Below, in pieces: positions 29,043 through 37,416 of a stretch of DNA of 64,000 bases. Every line of letters begins with the position of its first letter. The first letter of the stretch is position 1. Under the pieces are notes generated by a model. That model was not told where the DNA came from, did no database searches, and saw nothing but the letters and a program-made list of their open reading frames with translations. The stretch is taken from NCBI GenBank assembly GCA_019416685.1, contig DXWV01000055.1, positions 124,001 to 188,000 on the forward strand. The letters are read 5' to 3'. Both the position numbers and the translations under genes were made by a program. The stretch is from Bacteroides sp. (lineage in GTDB: Bacteria > Bacteroidota > Bacteroidia > Bacteroidales > Bacteroidaceae).

Positions 29043-30998
29043 TTATTGTTTGATAATCTTTTTAATGACAACCGTACCATCCATTGCTTCCAACCGAACC
29101 AAATAAATACCGGATGATAAATGAGCTACCGATACTTCCGGCTCAAAAGATTGACAGATCAATACCTGACCATCCATACCAATAACCTTCATGGATTTCA
29201 ATGGTAATCCGGTCTCTATGAACAATCTGTCCTTCACCAGGCCAGATACATAGATATTTTCTGAAGCAGTCTTGACTGATTCTATCCCTGTACCTTTGCC
29301 ATAATTGGATAAGTCTATCGGAGAAGCCGTAAATCCTTTTACACCAAACATTTTACTTTTAGCATAAAGGAAGTGAGCCATTAGTCCCGGATCGGTTGCC
29401 GTATTCCCCGGCATAGTGAGCAGATAATCATATAATTCGGGATCTACAATAGAAAGAAGTACCCAGCCGGCTTTTGCAGCAGAAGGACGATTCTCCGAAC
29501 TGGGGGTAGTTCCATCCACTTTATAAGATACGGTATGTGTAGCTTTGTCATACATCACATACTTAAAGGTATTTGAAAAGCGAATAAGTTTCGCAGCATC
29601 TAAGTTAGTAAACAATTCACTATCCAATAGTTTATAATAAGTTTGCATCGTAAATGCAGCATGTCCGTAATCTTCTACAGTATTGCCGGCCATATGGTAA
29701 TACCACCGGCAATATTCCTGTGAAACTCCATTCACAGGAATCCTTCGTGTTTCCAGTGTCTCGTGCTGCCAATCAATAGAGTTCTGTATTACCTTCATAT
29801 ATTCTTTTTTCTTCTCCGGATTGATGCCAAGCACTTCGTAACATTCCACAGCTTTTTGGAATCCATTTAAAAGCATCATCTGCTGATTCACCGGAATACC
29901 ACGTCCATTGCGATCTGCATAGAAAGTTCCCATGGCTCTCCACGCAGGAGTATTGGGATAATACATTCTACCATCCTTTGCAATAAGTTTTTCCACAAAT
30001 TCCATTCCTTCATCACACATAGCAATAAATTTCTTTGCCCTATCCAGATAAGTAGTACCCCAATCTGTCAGTTTATCACTTGCCGGAGCTTCAAGAGAGT
30101 GCAGTTCCGGACTTAATAAAATAAGGTATGCACAGAAGTAGATATGCCCCAGAATATCTCCGTTTTCTGATCCGGAATAGGGTTGATCAAGTTCCCCCAT
30201 CGCCTTATTAGGCCAACATTTCTCAACGATTCCGGTCCAGATAGTACGTTTATCTCCACCTGGTTGGTCATTTCGGCAATACAGCATATAATCACAGTGG
30301 CGAATCAGAATATCAAGAATTTCCCGGTCTCTTGTAGCAGCATACATAAACGCCATACCCTCAGCAGCCAGTCCGATACGACCATACACCAACGGATTTC
30401 CAATATTATTAGTGGCCAACGCAAGCCCCTTCAGGTAGGCTTTATAATAAGTCAGTTCCACATCGGTAAGTGGTCCTTTCATATCTTCAAATTTCATAGT
30501 TACGCCCAAGTCTGGCAAGGGAGTCTTTTGATAATAAACTCCCATTTCATTGATTGTAGGTTCTCTTGTGGCTAAAACAATAAAAAGACGGACATAACGG
30601 CTCGTTACCGGTTCAAAAGAAATGATTCCGCCATCAGGGATAGAATTATCTATTACAGCCACATCCGTCCATAGTGCTGCATCATCAGAAACCTGTACTT
30701 TAAAGGAACTGATGCGTTTCTCATTTTTATATTCCGTCACAAGAATACGGTCAAACAGGGTGGCTTCTTGCAAGTCTACCTGTAGCCATTGATCTGTGGC
30801 AGCATTCTTTGCTGCGGACCAACGGGAGTTGTCTGTGTTGTCTCCGTCAAAAGCTTTGGATGCCGGAAAACGGCTGTCATATATTGTACTCGCTTCGGAT
30901 GGTTTATTAAGCGCCAGATTGACAACATTGCTTTGAGCATAAGTTGTAACCGATAATACAAAAAATAGAATGATCGATAGTAGTAAAGGTTTTCTCAT
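29043..30998 (-). CDS. F5/8C + helical-toroid-like protein with sorting domain (paralogue 2)
   Basis: 651 residues, same architecture as 27049-29022. Shared motifs are GRIGLAAEGMAFMYAAT, HCDYMLYCRNDQPGG, IWTGIVEKCWPNK and SENGDILGHIYFCAYLILLS. The conservation of E, W, N, D and H residues in the helical domain suggests a working active site. The N-terminal discoidin domain (ALNKPSEASTIYDSR) should bind glycan; the C-terminal tail ends GIYLVRLEAMDGTVVIKKI. It is 20 bp upstream of its paralogue, so a tandem duplication is likely. Confidence 0.7.
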   Translation of the reverse strand: MRKPLLLSIILFFVLSVTTYAQSNVVNLALNKPSEASTIYDSRFPASKAFDGDNTDNSRWSAAKNAATDQWLQVDLQEATLFDRILVTEYKNEKRISSFKVQVSDDAALWTDVAVIDNSIPDGGIISFEPVTSRYVRLFIVLATREPTINEMGVYYQKTPLPDLGVTMKFEDMKGPLTDVELTYYKAYLKGLALATNNIGNPLVYGRIGLAAEGMAFMYAATRDREILDILIRHCDYMLYCRNDQPGGDKRTIWTGIVEKCWPNKAMGELDQPYSGSENGDILGHIYFCAYLILLSPELHSLEAPASDKLTDWGTTYLDRAKKFIAMCDEGMEFVEKLIAKDGRMYYPNTPAWRAMGTFYADRNGRGIPVNQQMMLLNGFQKAVECYEVLGINPEKKKEYMKVIQNSIDWQHETLETRRIPVNGVSQEYCRWYYHMAGNTVEDYGHAAFTMQTYYKLLDSELFTNLDAAKLIRFSNTFKYVMYDKATHTVSYKVDGTTPSSENRPSAAKAGWVLLSIVDPELYDYLLTMPGNTATDPGLMAHFLYAKSKMFGVKGFTASPIDLSNYGKGTGIESVKTASENIYVSGLVKDRLFIETGLPLKSMKVIGMDGQVLICQSFEPEVSVAHLSSGIYLVRLEAMDGTVVIKKIIKQ

Positions 30999-31029
30999 GA
31001 TAGTAATAGATATTAAATAGAAAAGCCAA

Positions 31030-31085
31030 CTTACCGTCTGTAAAAGACTCCTGATAGACTAAAAAGAGCATTTACAGACGATAAG
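31030..31085 (-). terminator. Hairpin between two F5/8C genes (attenuator or weak terminator)
   Basis: Arms at 31030-31044 and 31071-31085 pair over CGTCTGTAAA/TTTACAGACG plus CTTA/TAAG with one mismatch between. The following minus-strand tail (GGCTTTTC) is only weakly T-rich, so it may thin out transcription into the next genes rather than stop it. Confidence 0.5.
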
Positions 31086-31097
31086 CTGATCATTAAA

Positions 31098-31898
31098 TTA
31101 TTTCTTTACGATTTTACGGGTAATAAGAGTTCCTTCTGATGTTTCTAACTGAACCAAATAAACTCCTGATGAGAGATTAGCTACAGAAATTGTTGAATTG
31201 AAAGGTTGCTCGATAACGGTACGTCCGCTCAAATCGATTACTTTCACTGAATTCACAGCTTGTGCAGTTTTAATCTGAAGTTGCTCGCCATCTACATTCA
31301 GCGAAAGAAGTTTATCGGCATCGGTGGATGTAAGGCCTGTACTAAGGCTGGGATCATTGTAGATTTCCACTTCACAGATACTGGGTTCATCAAGTACACC
31401 ACTTCCTCTAAAAGTGAAAGATTCAATTATCCAAAGACGTACATAGCGTTTAGTTACAGCAGGGAATGTGATTTCCGGCCATGGACTCACTTTACCTTTT
31501 ATACCTTCAAAAGTTTGCTCTACATCCCCTAAAATTGATTCCCAACTTAAATCATCTGTTGCATCATCTGTTACTTCAATACGATATTTATTAGTCTTAT
31601 TAGAAAATTCTGTGATAAGTATCTTATTAAACTCAAGGGATTCTCCCAAATCAACTTGTAACCAAGAATTTTCACCTGTATTTATCTCACCGTCACCAGC
31701 ACCTTTGTGATCTGCTGCACTCCAACGTGTGCTCGTACTCCCATCAAAAGCGTAACTTGCCCCCAAGTTATCCCGAAATTGGGAACTTGCCGTAGCTTCT
31801 TTATTCAAAGCCAAATTAGTCAACGGTTCTTCATCTTGTGCCTGAACAGACGTAAATCCAATAAATAAAATACTTGCGAGTAATGTAATCTTTCTCAT
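31098..31898 (-). CDS. F5/8C (discoidin) protein with sorting domain
   Basis: 266 residues: signal peptide, one F5/8 type C domain (about 25-180; NLALNKEATASSQFRDN, TRWSAADH, SWLQVDLGESLEFNKILI) and a C-terminal sorting domain (VKVIDLSGRTVIEQPF, LSSGVYLVQLETSEG). The sorting tail is very like those of the two larger proteins downstream. No enzymatic domain is present, so it should be a glycan-binding surface protein. It lies between the plug/MG2 gene and the paralogue pair in one minus-strand run. Confidence 0.75.
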   Translation of the reverse strand: MRKITLLASILFIGFTSVQAQDEEPLTNLALNKEATASSQFRDNLGASYAFDGSTSTRWSAADHKGAGDGEINTGENSWLQVDLGESLEFNKILITEFSNKTNKYRIEVTDDATDDLSWESILGDVEQTFEGIKGKVSPWPEITFPAVTKRYVRLWIIESFTFRGSGVLDEPSICEVEIYNDPSLSTGLTSTDADKLLSLNVDGEQLQIKTAQAVNSVKVIDLSGRTVIEQPFNSTISVANLSSGVYLVQLETSEGTLITRKIVKK

Positions 31899-31935
31899 AA
31901 TGTTATTTTTTTAATGAAACAATATTATTGTAAGT

Positions 31936-34569
31936 CTATCTTTCAAATCTCATCAGATACCCACCTGCTGTAACTCCCTCCATTATCAGGTGTGGTTTTA
32001 CCAAATTATCAGGAGTATAAAAACGAATAACCGCTTTCCCGTCAACATCTGTATTTAATGCCGGGTTCCAATAGATAGTACTTCGAACATCCGACTTTGA
32101 GTTATTTATCTGTTCAAGTGTTTCGTACACCGGATGATAGAATTCAACAGCTTTGTTGTATCCTTGTGTAGTAAACACTGCTAAACCCGGTGAAGCTTTT
32201 GCTTTTACCTCGGCACCTGTGTTCAACATAATAAGAATAGCACCGGCAGAAGCTTCCGGACCCAGAAAACCGGCAGAAACACTTTTCACTATTTCAATTG
32301 ATTTGATATCATTGGCATCTAATCCCCGAAGCGATTCTACCGCATCCTCACCTTCAAAACGCATTTCGTCTATCAGGAACAAAGGGGCACGGGTTTGCCC
32401 GGACAAAGTAATAAGGTCGCCCGATACGCGTACACCCGGTACACGCATCAATATATCGTATCCGGTAGAACCACCAAATCGCCTCAACTCTTCACCCGTA
32501 GCCCGGTAATCTGCCAACCCACCATATACACTGGAAAAAGCACTTGCATCACGTTTTGAGGCAGTAATTGTAACTTCATTCAAACGTACTACCTGCATAC
32601 CTCCCTCGCTTAAATATGCATTACGAACCATATTATCATATTCCTGAAATTTATGGTCTTCCTCGGCAATAACCGGAAACGGATTATGAGGCGAGAAATA
32701 AGGAAGTGAATCTACACGCAGATACACAGTAGATAACCCGGCCTGACTTCGTGCCTGTGCAACGAATGTCACCGTATCCCGATATTCAATTCCATCAAAC
32801 ACAAAGTTTCCCTCTTCATCGGTATAGGAAGTAGCAGAAATACCTTGCGAAGGAGCCATTAATGCAACTGGGCACCCTTTGGCCTTTCCACCGAACATGG
32901 TAGTAGCTTTTCCGGTGATCGTTTGTCCGCCTTCCATAAAATAATCAATACGGATGGTAGGCAGCTCTCCTATATTATCGTGATGGAAACGGACCCAGCC
33001 ATGGGTAAGCATTAATAAGTCGGTATTGTATTCCGTACGGGCATCCCGCTTGAGAAAATAATAACCGGGATTCTCCACATATCCTTTCAAATCAGAAGTA
33101 AGCAGAATACCGGAACGAATATTACCAGCCAATGTATCCGGAGTCACCAGACTCTTATCCGTCAGGCTAACAGAGAAGACACCTTGTACAGGCACTCCCT
33201 GCGTATCTGTGAAACGAAGTGGAATCTCTACCAAATTACGCCGTTCAGGAAGCTCAGGAAACGGATTCATATCAAGATTTACCAGATCTTCGGGAAGCAC
33301 AAAAACAAGACGCCGGCTCAATACAGTGCCACTGCCATCCGTCAACAGTAGCTCAGTCAATCCCCCGGATAATTCCGTTTCACGAAAACGACCGGAAGCA
33401 CGACCGGAAGTAAGAGGGAGGAAAATGGTTAAATGGCCACGCGTATGGCCCACCAGATAAAGTGTATCATTCCACTGTTGCTGTGAGGCTTGCAAAACAT
33501 CATATTGTATGATTCCTTTCCGGTGAGTCACACTCAGCTGACGTCCATTGGTTTTCACCTCCGGCAAAACAAATTCACGATACGCAATACTATCTAGTGA
33601 AGCCATTACCCGATATTTCTGTCCGGCAACCGGAAGAAAGGTAAAAACACCCATTCCGTCATGCTCTGTCCGGATACGGGTAATCGTATCTCCCGCTTCA
33701 TCCAGTAAGAAACCATGTATTTCACAACTAAGTCCGTCTTTCCGCTGTGCCTTAAAAGCTACCCGTTGGCGGCTTCCATCCAGCAAATCACCTCCTTCGG
33801 GAAAGAAACTTAAAGCGAACTCTTTCTTTCTGTCTCCCAATAAAGGTACATAAAATGTTTTATCGTAATTGTAAAGATCATCCTTAAAAGTAATCTCAAT
33901 GGCCCGTTCACGGTCCTGCTTTTCAGCAAGCGGTATGTCAAAACTGATCTCCCCCTGTGCATTTGTACGACGCGAATAACGTTCGGCCTTTTTACGCATC
34001 ACCGTAAGCCAACTTTGTACCTGAACACCGGACAGTGGCTTATTTGTCTCATCCGTGAAACGGATAACGACAGTACAATAACCTTCTCTCGAAGAGTCTT
34101 CATAACGAATCTCCGACTGAATACTTCTGTCGAGTGCATTACCAATCCGTAAACGGCGATAATAGAAATATTCCTCACCGGCATTCAGCATCCACTGCGT
34201 AAATGCTCTCATGTAGTATTCTCCTGCCGGAATATCTGCCGGAAGCAGAATACTGCCATGAAAGCCTCCTTGTTCTCTTCTTACCTTATACTTACTGATA
34301 ACCTTGTCATCCCGGTCTATTAATTCCACATATATAAAGTTGCTCTTTGTATACGGGATATGAGATACTGCATCTACCAAATAACCCTTCCAGTAAATTC
34401 TCTCACCGGCAGCATAATAAGGCTTATCAAGATGTAAATACAACTTCTCCTGCGGATAGGCTGTATGCAACTGAAAGTAATTGCTTACTTTCTCCTTCAA
34501 GTCCTGTGCTGCCGTATCTCCACATACTGCCAATAGTGCAATAATGAGGATAAAGAGATTCCGTTTCAT
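31936..34569 (-). CDS. MG2-like / TonB-plug-domain outer-membrane-associated protein
   Basis: 877 residues. Signal peptide, then YPQEKLYLHLDKPYYAAGERIYWKGYLVD, the typical start of Bacteroidetes MG2-like (alpha-2-macroglobulin-type) proteins. Several Ig/MG-like domains follow, a carboxypeptidase-regulatory-like segment near 560-620 (QTITGKATTMFGGKAKG), and a plug-like domain near 680-780 (TGYDILMRVPGVRVSG, PLFLIDEMRFEG, IKSIEIVKSVSAGFLGPEASAGAILI). No barrel follows. Such proteins are common but uncharacterised; they may work with TonB-dependent systems in the periplasm. Confidence 0.75.
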   Translation of the reverse strand: MKRNLFILIIALLAVCGDTAAQDLKEKVSNYFQLHTAYPQEKLYLHLDKPYYAAGERIYWKGYLVDAVSHIPYTKSNFIYVELIDRDDKVISKYKVRREQGGFHGSILLPADIPAGEYYMRAFTQWMLNAGEEYFYYRRLRIGNALDRSIQSEIRYEDSSREGYCTVVIRFTDETNKPLSGVQVQSWLTVMRKKAERYSRRTNAQGEISFDIPLAEKQDRERAIEITFKDDLYNYDKTFYVPLLGDRKKEFALSFFPEGGDLLDGSRQRVAFKAQRKDGLSCEIHGFLLDEAGDTITRIRTEHDGMGVFTFLPVAGQKYRVMASLDSIAYREFVLPEVKTNGRQLSVTHRKGIIQYDVLQASQQQWNDTLYLVGHTRGHLTIFLPLTSGRASGRFRETELSGGLTELLLTDGSGTVLSRRLVFVLPEDLVNLDMNPFPELPERRNLVEIPLRFTDTQGVPVQGVFSVSLTDKSLVTPDTLAGNIRSGILLTSDLKGYVENPGYYFLKRDARTEYNTDLLMLTHGWVRFHHDNIGELPTIRIDYFMEGGQTITGKATTMFGGKAKGCPVALMAPSQGISATSYTDEEGNFVFDGIEYRDTVTFVAQARSQAGLSTVYLRVDSLPYFSPHNPFPVIAEEDHKFQEYDNMVRNAYLSEGGMQVVRLNEVTITASKRDASAFSSVYGGLADYRATGEELRRFGGSTGYDILMRVPGVRVSGDLITLSGQTRAPLFLIDEMRFEGEDAVESLRGLDANDIKSIEIVKSVSAGFLGPEASAGAILIMLNTGAEVKAKASPGLAVFTTQGYNKAVEFYHPVYETLEQINNSKSDVRSTIYWNPALNTDVDGKAVIRFYTPDNLVKPHLIMEGVTAGGYLMRFER

Positions 34570-34571
34570 GG

Positions 34572-35000
34572 TTACTGTCCTTTAATAACGCGAACTGAAT
34601 AAGCTACTATATTCTTTTTATTATAAGAAGTGACTGTATAAGTACGCGGGCTACTAAAATCCGCGAGTATTCCCATTTTCGGACTGATACTTGCTGCCGA
34701 GGAAGTATTGGAAAGCGTACCTACCAACTTCAAATTGGTCACATCTGTCTCTGGTTTTACTGTAATCAGAATCTCCGTATTCGAAGGATCTTTGAGATGT
34801 TCCTGCTTATTAGCATCGGTTATAAGAACCGGTATATTCGTACTGACAACCACATCATTGCCTTTGGCATCAGTCATTTTCACAGCAGTGAGATAAGCAC
34901 CGGTATCAATACCGGACACATCAGGGCCTTCCTCCTCAAAATCCACACAGGCGGACAAGAGTAGCAGGGTAGCACAAGCAAATAACTTCAATGTTTTCAT
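34572..35000 (-). CDS. Small surface lipoprotein, DUF5018-like
   Basis: 142 residues with lipobox LLLLSACVDF. The rest forms one Ig-like beta-sandwich: TDANKQEHLKDPSNTEILITV, VGTLSNTSSAASISPKMG, and YTVTSYNKKNIVAYSVRVIKG, the last being the usual ending of DUF5018-type domains of PUL lipoproteins. It ends 2 bp before the MG2/plug gene and starts 15 bp after the esterase gene, so it belongs to that operon. Likely a surface accessory protein. Confidence 0.6.
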   Translation of the reverse strand: MKTLKLFACATLLLLSACVDFEEEGPDVSGIDTGAYLTAVKMTDAKGNDVVVSTNIPVLITDANKQEHLKDPSNTEILITVKPETDVTNLKLVGTLSNTSSAASISPKMGILADFSSPRTYTVTSYNKKNIVAYSVRVIKGQ

Positions 35001-35015
35001 AGTTCTTCTTATTGT

Positions 35016-36932
35016 TTATTTATTAATTAGTATATTCCGGATGACACATTCGTGTCCTTTACTCTTTTCGTTCTTCTCTTTGGAGATACGAACCATCAAC
35101 TTATGTTCCCGGTCCGGATCTAACTCCGCTTCCAACACATATGCCCAAGGGATGTAAAGGTTTTTACTCCACTCGGTATATGTGTCGAGTTTCTTGTAAG
35201 GAGCATTGTCCACACTATACTCCAATGTTCCTGAAAAAGGGCCGCAGACACAAAACAGACCTACGGCCCTGCCCTTAAATAAAAAACTAAAAGTAGAATT
35301 TATGGTGTTCGAGTAAAGCATTGGTACATTGACAAATCCCTTACGGGTACGGGTTTCATTATCCGGTTTCCATGATGCAACGTATTTCCATCCTTTGGAA
35401 AGCTGTGCCTGGCTGATATCAGCAAAAGAAGCATTATAATAGCTGTTTACATCCAATGGAGGCTCGGGCACAGAATGCGCTTCCACTACATCAGAGGCAG
35501 ACACACGGCTCCACATTTTATCTAAAAGATGCGCCAGAGAAGCTGCATAAATCTTATGTCCCGGTTCTGCCGGATGAATGCCGCCAAACTGTTTCCAATT
35601 AAACTCACCGGCGGCGATACGGTCGGATATCTCATGTGCCAGATGAACAGAAGGAATCAGATAATAATTAGCTACGCGTTCATGGTTCAGAATTACATCC
35701 GGTGTACGCCCCTGGGGATACATTTCCAGAAAAAGAGTGTGGATAAAGTGAAGCATAACAATATCCGTAGTCGGATTTGCCAACAAAGCATGACGTACTA
35801 CCCCTTCCATACCCCGTACCTGATCAATGGCACAAAAATAATTGGTATGGTCATTCACAGCCGCTTCTACAAACAAAAGATCAATATCGCCCTGCCGGAG
35901 CACATCTTGCTCCAATCTATACGAATGCGGAGTCGTTCCTGTAGAAGATATACCGGCATCTATAAACTCAAATTCGGTGAAAGGGAAACGTTGTCGGAGA
36001 TACTCTTTAACCATATCCCGCCAACCACGCATCTCAGTAATAGAACCACCCAGAAAAGCAACCCGCCCTTTGCGTTCTTTCTCAAAGCGAATGAAGGAGT
36101 TTTTCAATGTTCCCCGCTCATTCAGATATTGTTTTTTTTGATAACCGGGTTGATTGCGGCAGATAAAATCAACCACAGGTCCGGGATTTTCCAGACTATG
36201 AGGATGGTGATCTGCTCCTGGTTTAATAATCAACTCTACAGGAGCACCCAACTGTTGATAGCGGTCACGTATCAACTTCATATTATCCCTGAAAGGCACC
36301 ACACGATCACTATCACTGCAAACGGCAATGACAGGAACCCGCTGAGCAGCCAAAGGAGCCAGATTATCAAGAGGATTTCCTTTGAAAGTGTCTTTATCCA
36401 CAGAGGTCATTCCCCATTCTTTAAGAAAATCATTCCAGAGTTTACTCTTCTCACCCGGCCAGCTGAACATATCGCAAACCGGATTGTCAAGATAGAGACA
36501 AGCTACTTTGTCCGGATTGGCTATTGCCCAGTTCAAGGCATAATATCCACCACGACTAAAACCTTCAAGAGTTACTTTGGGAGAAAGATGCCAGGCAGCA
36601 AGCAGATAATCATAGAACTGCCTCCCCTGCTCCACAGCCTGAGGACTACCATAACGGTGGGTCATATCATAAAATACCACATGAAAACCTTTCTTCAACA
36701 ATGCTTTGTCTACTGACGGGAAAGCATCAAAAAAAGCAGGACGCCATATCCATGGTTTCTCGTTTATTGCAGAATCGGGACACACAATGGTAGCATGTCT
36801 TCCATCAAATGTAAAATCATATCGGATATGCCCATTCCATACAGACTGTTGAACATCTATATTTTCAGCATACAGTACAACTGGCAGGTTTATTAATAAA
36901 AAGGATATAAGAATAATTGCCTTGTTTTTCAT
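35016..36932 (-). CDS. Fused alpha/beta hydrolase - SGNH hydrolase (dual esterase)
   Basis: 638 residues with a signal peptide. Residues about 40-260 form an alpha/beta hydrolase with nucleophile elbow EGFSRGGYYALN (serine near 126), acid in VCSDSDRVVPF and histidine in GADHHPHSLENPG. Residues about 285-480 are an SGNH/GDSL hydrolase: VAFLGGSITEMRGW (block I serine near 297), VEAAVNDHTNYF (block III) and GGIHPAEPGHKIY (block V). A C-terminal beta domain follows. Two esterase modules in one chain suggest removal of two kinds of acyl groups, for example acetyl groups on pectin. First gene of its operon. Confidence 0.8.
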   Translation of the reverse strand: MKNKAIILISFLLINLPVVLYAENIDVQQSVWNGHIRYDFTFDGRHATIVCPDSAINEKPWIWRPAFFDAFPSVDKALLKKGFHVVFYDMTHRYGSPQAVEQGRQFYDYLLAAWHLSPKVTLEGFSRGGYYALNWAIANPDKVACLYLDNPVCDMFSWPGEKSKLWNDFLKEWGMTSVDKDTFKGNPLDNLAPLAAQRVPVIAVCSDSDRVVPFRDNMKLIRDRYQQLGAPVELIIKPGADHHPHSLENPGPVVDFICRNQPGYQKKQYLNERGTLKNSFIRFEKERKGRVAFLGGSITEMRGWRDMVKEYLRQRFPFTEFEFIDAGISSTGTTPHSYRLEQDVLRQGDIDLLFVEAAVNDHTNYFCAIDQVRGMEGVVRHALLANPTTDIVMLHFIHTLFLEMYPQGRTPDVILNHERVANYYLIPSVHLAHEISDRIAAGEFNWKQFGGIHPAEPGHKIYAASLAHLLDKMWSRVSASDVVEAHSVPEPPLDVNSYYNASFADISQAQLSKGWKYVASWKPDNETRTRKGFVNVPMLYSNTINSTFSFLFKGRAVGLFCVCGPFSGTLEYSVDNAPYKKLDTYTEWSKNLYIPWAYVLEAELDPDREHKLMVRISKEKNEKSKGHECVIRNILINK

Positions 36933-37034
36933 ACAACAGGATTACATTGGTTTGTGTACAAAGAAAACCGATTTAATGCGAACTCAGGATAACTATTATT
37001 TCAGATACTATCAGAAACATATCATATATGAGAG

Positions 37035-37071
37035 TGAGACAATAGTGACAACGAAATGAGACAATAGTGAC
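37035..37071. promoter_or_regulatory. Direct repeat, two 15-bp sites at 22-bp spacing
   Basis: TGAGACAATAGTGAC occurs at 37035-37049 and 37057-37071, exactly two helical turns apart, 100-140 bp upstream of the esterase operon start. AraC-type output domains of HTCS proteins bind such direct repeats; a related pair (GAGACGATAATTATA, GAGACAGAAACTATA) lies upstream of the HTCS gene at about 41701 and 41722. Confidence 0.45.
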
Positions 37072-37193
37072 AGAAAAAGGGAGAAGGGAGAATGGAGAGG
37101 GGAAAAGAAAGCAATCAATAGTGCTCTTTACTATTGCACGGTGTTATTCATTGACTAAGTCGAGGAGAAAGATATCCACGGACAGTATGCAGA

Positions 37194-37290
37194 GTTGTTT
37201 TACATGTACATCTAAAGCAGTACGACATGTACATCTCGTGCAGTATGACATGTGCATGTCGTACTGCTTTAGATGTACATGTAAAACAAC
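37194..37290. repeat. Perfect inverted repeat with 36-bp arms
   Basis: 37194-37229 and 37255-37290 are exact reverse complements across 36 bp with a 25-bp loop. The loop itself contains ACATG/TGACATGTGC strings similar to the arms, so the element looks built from smaller ACATGT-containing units. It could be a mobile miniature element or a strong RNA hairpin; no T-run follows on either strand, so a simple terminator is unlikely. Confidence 0.85.
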
Positions 37291-37416
37291 GAACAGTAGA
37301 ATGTGCGTACACCTCCCCCTACACTGAAGAACATCTTCTCTCAGAGGGAGATAAACTACACTGCCACCCTGCATAGTACTTCTCCATTCTCCCTTCTTTT
37401 CAACTCTCCCTTCAAT

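Larger units (their letters stand above)
36933..37416. other. Intergenic region with repeats between HTCS and esterase operon
   Basis: 484 bp with no supported gene. It holds two copies of TGAGACAATAGTGAC 22 bp apart (37035-37071), the 36-bp perfect inverted repeat (37194-37290), and a CCTCCCC...CTCAGAGGG type repeat near 37310-37350. Short ORFs here are products of the repeats. Confidence 0.6.

Noticed and set aside
35529..36716. 395-residue plus-strand ORF
   Set aside because: Antisense to the fused esterase gene; rich in I, R, T and H as expected of a shadow frame.
37144..37374. 76-residue minus-strand ORF and overlapping plus-strand ORF
   Set aside because: Both are translations of the 36-bp inverted repeat, which gives near-mirrored peptides.
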